From Actinomycetota bacterium (lineage in GTDB: Bacteria; Actinomycetota; Acidimicrobiia; Spongiisociales; ZC4RG35), in contig JAKEHF010000214.1 in NCBI GenBank assembly GCA_022615295.1, positions 1 to 6,252 on the forward strand: a stretch of 6,252 bases of DNA. The letters run 5' to 3'. Numbering within the stretch: position 1 is the first letter of the stretch; each line of letters begins with the position of its first letter. A program made the position numbers and the translations under genes. This document shows, in pieces, positions 1-5,258 of this stretch. Below the pieces are notes generated by a model. It searched no databases. It saw nothing but the letters and a program-made list of their open reading frames with translations, and had not been told where the DNA came from.

Positions 1-1663
1 AGACGACCCGGACATCGAGCGCCGAGTCGACGTCGGCATCCGGTGGGGTGTAGCGGCGGACGGGCGAGCCGGGGTCATCGGCGAGAAAGGAGCAGAGACG
101 GGTCACTCCCGAACTCGGAGATGTCGGGTCCTCGGGATCGGCGAACACCACGAGCCGCCACCGGCCATCTGCCTTGAGGACATGGCCGAGCTCGACCAGC
201 TTGGCATCCGCGAGACGGATCGCTGGTGCCGAGTGAAACCGCATGCCGATCGGATAGCCCACCGCCAGACCCTGGTGTGTCCCCCCTGCGACGAGCAGCG
301 AGGGCGGGTATTGGATCGTGGTCCCCGCCGTGTAACGCCCCTGACGCACGAAGTACCTCTGGAACTCCTCGGGGTCGACACCATCGGGCTCGGTGGCCGA
401 CCGCGGTGGCTTGCTCATCATCTCCGCCCACACCCGGTCGAAGTCGATCAGCTCCTTGGCGACACCCCACCGCTCGGTGGAATAGGTGTGCAGGATCGCC
501 GGTGTGCTCCGCCCGAGGAGGACGTTGACCAGCTTCCACCCCAGGTCGAACGAGTCCCTGATGGCCACGTTCATCCCCTGACCAGCCTTCGGGCTGTGGG
601 TGTGACATGCGTCTCCGACGATGAAAACGTGGGGAGCACGTGAGCCGGCGTCATCCTCACCAACGTCGTCGAACTTGTCACAAAGCCGTTGCCCGATCTC
701 GTACACCGACCACCATGCCACCTCCTTCACATCGAGGGTGTAGGGGCGGAGCACCCGCCCAGCTGCCTCGATGACATGGTCGACCGTGATGTTGCGGTCG
801 GCGATCCGCTCGCCCTCCTCCAGCTCATCGAGCTCGATATAGATGCGGGTCAGATAACCGCCCTCACGAGGGATGATCAGCAGACTGCCGTAGGCAGCGG
901 ACTGCACAAGGGTCTTGAGACGGATGTCGGGGAAGTCGGTGACAGCGAGGACGTCCATGACTCCCCAAGCCTGGTTTGCCGAGTCGCCGCTCAATACCCG
1001 TCCGATCGCTTGACGGACCGTGCTGTGGGCCCCGTCGCATCCCACGACGTATCGGCATCGGAGGGTGTCGATCCGGCCCTCGTCCTCCACGCGCTCGATC
1101 CTGGCCGTGACGGCATGGGCCGGGCCCCGGTGATGGTCGACCTGGGCGTCGACTCTGAGGTCCACCAGCCGCCGCCCATAGTCCGGCACCAGCCGGGTCG
1201 GCGAGTTCCACATGTTCTCGAGGAGGAAGTCGTGGACCCGCGCCTGGTTCAGGATCACGTGTGGGAACTCGCTGAGACCGTCCTCGGTGTCCTGGACCCT
1301 CCCGCTCCGGACTATGACCTCCAGTCGGTCCTCGCTGGGTTTCCAGAAGGAGGTCTCGTTGACCCAGTACGCCTCCTTGAGGACACGTTCGCTGAAGCCG
1401 AGGGCCTCGAAGACCTCCATCGTCCGACAGGCGATGCCGTCGGCTCGGCCACGCATCAGGGGCCCCGGCTTCTGCTCGATGATCCGGGTGCTTATCTCCG
1501 GGAACGCAGCCAACTGGGCGGCCAGGGTCAAGCCCGCAGGGCCGCAGCCGACGATCAGCACATCCACCACGTCAGGAAGACCCGCTGCGGGCAACTCATG
1601 ACCCGGCGCCGGGTCCGAGACTCTCGGGTCACCTGGTCGGTATCCGTTGAGATGGAACTGCAT
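1..1663 (-). CDS. Phenol 2-monooxygenase-like FAD-dependent aromatic hydroxylase (3' end cut by window)
   Basis: This is probably a cytosolic class A flavoprotein that hydroxylates a phenolic ring using NAD(P)H and O2. All 554 visible codons read in one frame without a stop, and the C-terminus lies beyond base 1. Residues 34-62 form the FAD-binding Rossmann unit (GCGPAG at 39-44). GCDGAHSTVR (208-217) is the DG motif. VFIVGDACHTHSPKAGQG (346-363) is the GD motif that binds flavin ribityl/phosphate. D75 (in ADG), R266 (in IIPRE) and Y275 correspond, from memory of the family, to the Asp/Arg/Tyr active-site set of fungal phenol hydroxylase. From about residue 470 the thioredoxin-like dimerisation domain of the PheA/MobA group begins. 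Relatives are about 600-660 residues, so roughly 60-100 are missing. The ATG follows GAGGAGGT with a 4-base gap. It is divergent from the PadR gene. Substrate (phenol, hydroxybenzoate or other) cannot be told; family assignment is firm. Confidence 0.93.
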   Translation of the reverse strand, partial: MQFHLNGYRPGDPRVSDPAPGHELPAAGLPDVVDVLIVGCGPAGLTLAAQLAAFPEISTRIIEQKPGPLMRGRADGIACRTMEVFEALGFSERVLKEAYWVNETSFWKPSEDRLEVIVRSGRVQDTEDGLSEFPHVILNQARVHDFLLENMWNSPTRLVPDYGRRLVDLRVDAQVDHHRGPAHAVTARIERVEDEGRIDTLRCRYVVGCDGAHSTVRQAIGRVLSGDSANQAWGVMDVLAVTDFPDIRLKTLVQSAAYGSLLIIPREGGYLTRIYIELDELEEGERIADRNITVDHVIEAAGRVLRPYTLDVKEVAWWSVYEIGQRLCDKFDDVGEDDAGSRAPHVFIVGDACHTHSPKAGQGMNVAIRDSFDLGWKLVNVLLGRSTPAILHTYSTERWGVAKELIDFDRVWAEMMSKPPRSATEPDGVDPEEFQRYFVRQGRYTAGTTIQYPPSLLVAGGTHQGLAVGYPIGMRFHSAPAIRLADAKLVELGHVLKADGRWRLVVFADPEDPTSPSSGVTRLCSFLADDPGSPVRRYTPPDADVDSALDVRVV

Positions 1664-1695
1664 GCGACCTCCTCATCGAAGAGTCACCCATCACC

Positions 1696-1713
1696 GAGTC
1701 TCCGATGCGACTC
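1696..1713. promoter_or_regulatory. Short dyad GAGTC-N8-GACTC upstream of the monooxygenase
   Basis: A perfect 5-base inverted repeat with an 8-base spacer lies 33-50 bases upstream of the monooxygenase ATG, and a further GAGTC copy sits at 1681-1685. Arm and spacer lengths resemble operators of PadR- and MarR-like dimers, but a 5-base arm can easily occur by chance. No convincing -10/-35 pair for the monooxygenase was found around it. Treat as a candidate operator only. Confidence 0.2.
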
Positions 1714-1759
1714 CTGATCGGCCAACGCTATCGAGGAGGGTGCCGAAGGCTCGACGTGT

Positions 1760-1795
1760 GATACCTTGCAGTTCTATGTATGCTGACCTGGTATC
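1760..1795. promoter_or_regulatory. Inverted repeat GATACC/GGTATC and weak promoter before padR-like gene
   Basis: GATACC (1760-1765) and GGTATC (1790-1795) are perfect 6-base inverted arms separated by 24 bases. Between and over them lies a possible plus-strand promoter, TTGCAG (1766-1771), 17 bases, TGGTAT (1789-1794). The -10 is poor (3 of 6 consensus positions). An alternative -10, TATGCT (1779-1784), lacks a good -35. PadR proteins usually repress their own operon through a dyad near the promoter, so this is the natural place to look for the autoregulatory site. That role is inference. Confidence 0.3.
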
Positions 1796-1801
1796 GGAGG
1801 T
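1796..1801 (+). promoter_or_regulatory. Ribosome binding site that fixes the PadR start
   Basis: GGAGGT lies 8 bases before the GTG at 1810. The upstream ATG at 1780 has no ribosome site, and the intermediate GTG at 1804 is only 2 bases away. The 1810 start also gives the conserved short N-terminus (MQIDKDLVAAS) expected of this PadR subgroup. Confidence 0.75.
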
Positions 1802-1809
1802 GCGTGATC

Positions 1810-2163
1810 GTGCAGATCGACAAGGACCTGGTAGCGGCGTCGGCGACACCACTGGTCCTGGCGATCCTGGCCGAGGGTGACAGCTACGGCTATGCGATTC
1901 TGAGACGGGTTCGCCGGCTTTCTGCTGGCGAGATCGAGTGGACCGACGGGATGCTCTACCCGCTCCTCCACCGGCTGCATCGTCTCGGGTACGTGGCAAC
2001 AGAGTGGAGGGCCTCCCCCGAAGGTCGGCGACGCCGCTACTACACGATCACCGAAGAAGGCCGCCGAGCGCTGACCAGGCGCCGAAGTCAGTGGGCGACG
2101 GTGACCCGGGCCTTGGACGACGTGTGGGGTCGGTTCGTTGTCCTGCCCTTCGCCGGAGCGTGA
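1810..2163 (+). CDS. PadR family transcriptional regulator
   Basis: This 117-residue protein starts with GTG and is a winged-helix DNA-binding repressor of the short PadR type. Residues 13-30 (TPLVLAILAEGDSYGYAI) carry the signature of the first helices. GMLYPLLHRLHRLGYV (47-62) is the recognition helix region, and RRRYYTITEEGRRAL (74-88) is the wing and start of the C-terminal helix. That helix (about 85-110) would make the dimer. The length is typical of the short PadR class, which has only a small effector pocket. The gene is followed after 2 bases by a permease-prefix membrane protein, so the two are almost certainly cotranscribed. In this arrangement PadR normally controls its own operon. 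The adjacent divergent aromatic hydroxylase is a possible second target, since founding PadR members respond to phenolic acids. No ligand can be inferred from sequence. Confidence 0.93.
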   Translation: MQIDKDLVAASATPLVLAILAEGDSYGYAILRRVRRLSAGEIEWTDGMLYPLLHRLHRLGYVATEWRASPEGRRRRYYTITEEGRRALTRRRSQWATVTRALDDVWGRFVVLPFAGA

Positions 2164-2165
2164 GC

Positions 2166-3494
2166 ATGGAGGGGCTGGAGACAGAGATCGCCGAGTGGCG
2201 TGACTTCATCGCACGGGCGCTCGAAGGCCAAGAGGTCGAGGAGCTGGAAGGGCATCTGCGGGATCAGATCGCCGACCTGACAAAGGCGGGTCTCACCGAC
2301 GACGAGGCCTTCCTCGTGGCGGTGAGGCGGATAGGTGGCGTCGACGATCTGTCACGTGAGTTCGCCCGAGAGCACAGCGGCAGGTTGTGGCGACAGCTGG
2401 TCGTCTCGGACGACGAGGAGTCGCCAAAGAGCCGATGGCCGGTCACGCTGGCGTTCGCCATGGCCGCGGCGATCACCATCCAGGTGGCGCGTCTGGCCGC
2501 GGGATTCCCGGCCGAGGAGTCGTCGTGGCTCACTCGGAACCTGAGCCTTCTCGTGCTTCCCTTCCTCGCCGGCTATTTCGCCTGGAGACGCCGACTCGCC
2601 CCGCTTCATTGGCTCTTCGCTCTGGCCCCGTTCGTGGTCGCCGCAGCGGTGGTCAACCTATATCCCTTCGTCGCGGGCGGCTCTACGGAGTTGTTGGTCG
2701 CCGCCCACCTCCCCGTGGCGGTGTGGTTCGTGGTCGCCTACCCCTACATGGGCGGCGCGCCCGGGTCGCACGAGCGTCGCATGGACTATGTCCGCTTCAC
2801 AGGGGAATGGCTCATCTACTACGTCCTCATCGCCCTCGGTGGTGGTGTCCTCTTGGGTCTCACCACCCTCATCCTCGAGCCCGCCGGTGTCGACTCGGAG
2901 CTGATCGTCGAGTGGGCCCTGCCCTCGGGTGCGGCGGGTGCCGTAGTCGTGGCGGCATGGCTCGTCGAAGCGAAGCAACGCGTCGTGGAGAACATGGCCC
3001 CGGCTCTGACGATGGTCTTCTCTCCCCTCTTTGCGGTGATGCTGGTCGGGTCGGCCGTGGTGTACGCCGTGACCGGCCTGGGCGGCGCCTTCGACCGCGA
3101 GCTCCTCGGTGTCTTCGACCTTATGATGGTGGTGGTCCTGGGGCTCGTCCTCTACGGCGTCTGCGCCAGGGACCCGTCCAAACCCCCGGGCTGGACCGAC
3201 CGGATCCAACTCGTCGCCATGGCCGGGGCCCTGGTCCTCGACCTGATGGTCCTCGGGGTCATGATCGCCCGGATCTCCGAGCTCGGCTTCACCCCTAACC
3301 GGACGGCGGCCCTCGGTCTGAATCTCGTCCTCCTGGTGGCCCTTTCCGGCACGGCACTGCTCACCGCGAGGTTCCTCAAGAGGGATTCGACGATCCATCG
3401 GCTGGAGCGCTGGCAGACCGGATATCTGCCGGTGTTCGCCGTCTGGGCGGCGGTGGTCGTGGTGGTCCTTCCCCCGCTGTTCGGCTTCGTCTGA
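2166..3494 (+). CDS. Permease-prefix-domain multi-pass membrane protein (possibly DUF4153-like)
   Basis: This 442-residue protein has a soluble N-terminal domain (about 1-75) of the permease prefix type. It reads helix-rich and acidic, with VEELEGHLRDQI (24-35) and DDEAFLVAVRRIGGVDDLSREF (split across 45-66). Some 11 hydrophobic segments follow, near 92-112, 126-140, 147-169, 176-195, 214-237, 250-267, 278-304, 313-333, 347-370, 381-402 and 419-441. The stretch YVRFTGEWLIYYVLIALGGG (208-227) reminds me of DUF4153 membrane proteins, a tentative link. No ATPase or MacB-type periplasmic domain is present, so this is not a standard ABC permease. The ATG at 2166 has GGAG (2155-2158) 7 bases upstream and lies 2 bases after the PadR stop; the longer ORF from 1938 only overprints padR. 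Its 3' end faces the YCII gene across 13 bases. Transported substrate, if any, is unknown. Confidence 0.85.
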   Translation: MEGLETEIAEWRDFIARALEGQEVEELEGHLRDQIADLTKAGLTDDEAFLVAVRRIGGVDDLSREFAREHSGRLWRQLVVSDDEESPKSRWPVTLAFAMAAAITIQVARLAAGFPAEESSWLTRNLSLLVLPFLAGYFAWRRRLAPLHWLFALAPFVVAAAVVNLYPFVAGGSTELLVAAHLPVAVWFVVAYPYMGGAPGSHERRMDYVRFTGEWLIYYVLIALGGGVLLGLTTLILEPAGVDSELIVEWALPSGAAGAVVVAAWLVEAKQRVVENMAPALTMVFSPLFAVMLVGSAVVYAVTGLGGAFDRELLGVFDLMMVVVLGLVLYGVCARDPSKPPGWTDRIQLVAMAGALVLDLMVLGVMIARISELGFTPNRTAALGLNLVLLVALSGTALLTARFLKRDSTIHRLERWQTGYLPVFAVWAAVVVVVLPPLFGFV

Positions 3495-3507
3495 GTGACG
3501 GCCTAGG

Positions 3508-3837
3508 TCAGAAGGGAACCGGCATCAGCTCGAACAGGTCGATGGCATATCTGCCACGGCCTTCGCTGAGGAACGGATGGTCGTCGGCCAGTGCCATGGC
3601 CTGGTCCAGATCGTCAGCTTCGACTATCGAGTAGCCAGACAGGCTCGATGCCGGGCCCGTCGTGCCATCGTCGACGATCGCGCCGCCCGCGCCGAAGGGG
3701 GATCCCACATCCACCAGCGCCGGACCGACCTTGTCCAGCCAGACCTGCCATTTCCCGAGGACCGCCGCCGCCTGCTCCTCCGACATCTCCGCGAGATCGG
3801 TCGCCTCCCCCCGGTAGATCATCATGTACTTCGCCAT
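3508..3837 (-). CDS. YCII-related (DGPF-type) small protein
   Basis: This is a complete 109-residue cytosolic alpha+beta protein of the YCII family, ferredoxin-like in fold. It opens with the typical KYMMIYRG strand (3-10). A helix follows (about 18-38, KWQVWLDKVGPAL), then a central GSPFGAGG turn (45-52), LSGYSIVEADDLDQAMALA (67-84), the DDHPFL motif (85-90) and a final IDLFELMPV strand (99-107). H87 with neighbouring Asp residues is the position proposed as an active-site dyad in YCII structures, but no reaction is firmly established for the actinobacterial members. The start is fixed by a perfect nine-base ribosome site. Such proteins are often found beside SRPBCC proteins and ArsR or ECF-sigma regulators; here it is divergent from an ArsR-SRPBCC operon and probably under the same regulator. 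Family assignment is strong; function is unknown. Confidence 0.92.
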   Translation of the reverse strand: MAKYMMIYRGEATDLAEMSEEQAAAVLGKWQVWLDKVGPALVDVGSPFGAGGAIVDDGTTGPASSLSGYSIVEADDLDQAMALADDHPFLSEGRGRYAIDLFELMPVPF

Positions 3838-3840
3838 AGG

Positions 3841-3849
3841 TCACCTCCT
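3841..3849 (-). promoter_or_regulatory. Perfect nine-base Shine-Dalgarno of the YCII gene
   Basis: Read on the minus strand this is AGGAGGTGA, a full complement of the usual 16S rRNA 3' tail, three bases plus the ATG away (CCT then ATG). It implies strong translation when the transcript is made, and it fixes the start at 3837. Confidence 0.8.
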
Positions 3850-3851
3850 GA

Positions 3852-3867
3852 TTTAGTTTCGACTATA
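3852..3867. promoter_or_regulatory. Candidate ArsR operator dyad TTTAGT-TTCG-ACTATA
   Basis: TTTAGT (3852-3857) and ACTATA (3862-3867) form an inverted repeat with one mismatch around a four-base centre. The right arm is also the -10 element of the YCII promoter, so occupancy would block that promoter. A perfect ACTAAA half-site recurs at 3896-3901 over the -10 of the ArsR promoter. GACTAWA therefore occurs twice, 34 bases apart and once per promoter. ArsR dimers generally bind such short AT-rich dyads. Binding is inferred, not shown. Confidence 0.5.
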
Positions 3868-3890
3868 TCAGACATGGACAACAGCTTCAA
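3862..3890 (-). promoter_or_regulatory. Promoter of the YCII gene
   Basis: On the minus strand, TTGAAG (3890-3885) is followed by 17 bases and then TATAGT (3867-3862). TATAGT matches the -10 consensus at 5 of 6 positions and is preceded by TG with a one-base gap, an extended -10. The -35 matches at 4 of 6. Position and spacing are right for a housekeeping sigma factor, giving a short leader that includes the strong ribosome site. Confidence 0.6.
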
Positions 3891-3903
3891 CGCAGACTAA
3901 AAC
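3875..3903 (+). promoter_or_regulatory. Promoter of the ArsR-SRPBCC-SRPBCC operon
   Basis: TGGACA (3875-3880; 5 of 6 to the -35 consensus), a 17-base spacer and TAAAAC (3898-3903; 4 of 6) form a plausible plus-strand promoter. It interlocks with the YCII promoter, so the two could not easily be occupied at once. A start about 7 bases after the -10 would fall near 3910, just before the ATG at 3913, giving a nearly leaderless message. The only ribosome-site-like bases are AGGG at 3904-3907. Confidence 0.5.
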
Positions 3904-3912
3904 AGGGTCGTC

Positions 3913-4209
3913 ATGGACGCACTCCAGGTGGTCGCCGAGCCCCGTCGTCGGGAGATCCTCCGTCTGATCTGGGACGAGGAGATGGCGGCCGGCGAGATCG
4001 CCGGTCATTTCGACCTCACCTTCGGGGCTGTCTCCCAGCATCTTTCGGTGCTACGTGAGGCGTCACTCGTCGAGATGCGACGCGAGGGGAATCGCCATAT
4101 CTACAAGGCCAACCTGGACGCGCTGGCCCCCTACAGGACGGTTCTCGAGATGATGTGGGGCGGGGCGCTGGAAGACCTCAAGACGGCCGTGGAGTCCAAG
4201 GGTGACTGA
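3913..4209 (+). CDS. ArsR family transcriptional regulator
   Basis: This 98-residue winged-helix repressor is a compact, single-domain protein of normal ArsR length. ALQVVAEPRRREILRLI (3-19) is the first helix pair with the family's AEPRRR signature. AAGEIAGHFDLTFGAVSQHL (25-44) is the helix-turn-helix, with AVSQHLSVLREASLV (39-53) as recognition helix. REGNRHIYKAN (57-67) is the wing. The protein has no cysteine, so it is not a thiol-type arsenic or cadmium sensor; it belongs to the large group of ArsR regulators paired with SRPBCC proteins, whose signals are mostly unknown. It is first in a three-gene operon and ends 8 bases inside the next gene. It is expected to repress its own operon and the divergent YCII gene through the dyads between them. 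Confidence 0.94.
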   Translation: MDALQVVAEPRRREILRLIWDEEMAAGEIAGHFDLTFGAVSQHLSVLREASLVEMRREGNRHIYKANLDALAPYRTVLEMMWGGALEDLKTAVESKGD

Positions 4210-4663
4210 GATCACGGTCGAGCAACGAGTCGACGCCGCGCCGTCGACGGTGTATCGGTACCTGACCGAGCCCGGCATGTGGGCCACCTGGCAGGGCGAG
4301 GAGGCCACGGTGGAGCCCTGGGCCGGTGGTCGATTCTCGATGCTCATGAGCAACGGATCGGTCGCCGAGGGTGTCTTCGTGGAACTGGTTCCCGACACCA
4401 GGGTGGTGTTCACCTGGGGGTGGGTCGGTCATCCCACGGTTCCCCCCGGGTCGACGACCGTGGAGATCGCGCTGCACGAGGAGGAGAGGGGTACCCGTGT
4501 CGTCCTCACCCACCGTTCTCTGCCCGCTGAGGAGGTGGAACTGCATCGGAGTGGGTGGCAGCACTATCTGCCCCGTCTGGCGGTGGCCGCAAAAGGTGGA
4601 GATCCCGGTCCCGAGAGCGGCGTGAAGGGACCCGATGATCAGGAGGCAATACATGGCCGTTGA
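4202..4663 (+). CDS. SRPBCC (AHSA1-like) domain protein
   Basis: This is a 153-residue soluble START/Bet v1-fold protein of the activator-of-Hsp90-homologue-1-like group. It shows the family pattern: VEQRVDAAPSTVYRYLTEP (5-23) as first strand and helices, MWATWQG (26-32), the EPWAGGRF (38-45) turn, VFVELVPDTRVVFTWGW (58-74) and GTRVVLTHRSLP (96-107). GWQHYLPRLAVAA (118-130) is the long C-terminal helix. The fold makes a cavity for a hydrophobic ligand; in bacterial members the ligand and biochemical role are mostly unknown. The start is GTG at 4202, inside the ArsR gene, with GGAG (4191-4194) 7 bases upstream, so translation is likely coupled. The C-terminal tail after about residue 132 is polar and overlaps the next gene by 11 bases. 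Confidence 0.92.
   Translation: MTEITVEQRVDAAPSTVYRYLTEPGMWATWQGEEATVEPWAGGRFSMLMSNGSVAEGVFVELVPDTRVVFTWGWVGHPTVPPGSTTVEIALHEEERGTRVVLTHRSLPAEEVELHRSGWQHYLPRLAVAAKGGDPGPESGVKGPDDQEAIHGR
4641..4646 (+). promoter_or_regulatory. Ribosome binding site that fixes the second SRPBCC start
   Basis: AGGAGG lies 6 bases before the ATG at 4653. It is downstream of the alternative in-frame ATG at 4635, which would put the ribosome site inside the coding region. The 4653 start gives MAVDVLTEI, matching where the SRPBCC first strand should begin. Confidence 0.8.
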
Positions 4664-5258
4664 CGTGCTGACCGAGATCCTGATCCAGCGACCCCGAGCC
4701 GAGGTCGCGTCCTACGCCGCCAACCCGGACAACGCCACCGCCTGGTATGCCAACATCGAGTCGGTCGAGTGGAGGACGGAGCCACCGCTCCAGGTGGGAT
4801 CGCTGGTTGCATTCCGCGCTCGATTCCTCGGTCGCCAACTCGAGTACACCTATCGGATAACCGATCTGGTACCCGGGCGACGTCTGGTGATGGGCACCGC
4901 CGACGGGCCATTCGCGATGGAGACGACCTACGAGTGGAGCGACGACGGGCTGGGGACCCAGATGACCCTGCGCAACGCGGGTACCCCCACCGGATTCGGC
5001 AGCGTCCTGGGCCCGGCGATGGCGGCGGCTATGCGCCGAGCCAATCAGAAGGACCTGGCCCGTCTCAAACGGCTTCTCGAGTCGAGGAATCCTGAGCTCG
5101 TCCGACTGGCGAGGCGTCTCTCTATCCGAACAGGTCGAGCCATGCCTGCCATGCCGGGCGCTCACCGTCTTCGCCGATCAGCCCCATCGTTTCGAAGGGC
5201 GCCGCCTGCCCCTGATCCCAGAGGAAGCTCCAGATCACCATGTCGGCGATCTCGGTGA
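4653..5258 (+). CDS. SRPBCC family protein with an antisense-overlapping C-terminal tail
   Basis: This is a 201-residue protein, the last gene of the ArsR operon, overlapping the preceding one by 11 bases. Residues 4-143 form a complete SRPBCC (polyketide-cyclase-like) domain. VLTEILIQRPRAEVASYAA (5-23) is followed by the WYANIESVEW (31-40) strand, VAFRARFLGRQLEYTYRI (52-69), LVPGRRLVM (72-80), GPFAMETTYEW (85-95) and the closing helix MAAAMRRANQKDLARLKRLL (123-142). It likely binds a hydrophobic ligand; the ligand is unknown. Relatives, as I recall them, stop near residue 145-150. Here the frame continues for about 50 residues rich in Arg, Pro and Ser, and residues 157-201 are read opposite the lipoprotein gene. 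A stop in another frame at 5093-5095 would give about 147 residues, so a small indel or stop loss may have created the tail. The domain call is strong; whether the tail is a real part of the protein is uncertain. Confidence 0.88.
   Translation: MAVDVLTEILIQRPRAEVASYAANPDNATAWYANIESVEWRTEPPLQVGSLVAFRARFLGRQLEYTYRITDLVPGRRLVMGTADGPFAMETTYEWSDDGLGTQMTLRNAGTPTGFGSVLGPAMAAAMRRANQKDLARLKRLLESRNPELVRLARRLSIRTGRAMPAMPGAHRLRRSAPSFRRAPPAPDPRGSSRSPCRRSR

Noticed and set aside
75..608. Minus-strand open frame of 177 codons
   Set aside because: It is out of frame with the real monooxygenase, which covers the same bases with the GD motif and C-terminal domain; the shifted product is Arg/Gly/Pro-rich without homology.
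689..1717. Long plus-strand open frame of 342 codons opposite the monooxygenase
   Set aside because: The minus strand in this region encodes a monooxygenase with all family motifs in order; the plus-strand product has no recognisable domain and is the usual antisense shadow in GC-rich DNA.
1938..2165. N-terminal extension of 76 codons on the membrane protein
   Set aside because: It overprints the PadR gene in another frame, while the ATG at 2166 has a ribosome site and begins exactly at the permease prefix domain.
2387..3398. Large open frames on both strands within the membrane protein gene
   Set aside because: The products are Arg/Gly/Pro-rich or His/Asp/Gly-rich, typical of shifted or antisense reading of a hydrophobic GC-rich gene; no motif or ribosome site supports them.
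3491..3511. Small palindrome-like sequence between the convergent membrane protein and YCII genes
   Set aside because: Only about four paired bases (TGAC/GTCA) with no T-run on either strand; too weak to call a terminator.
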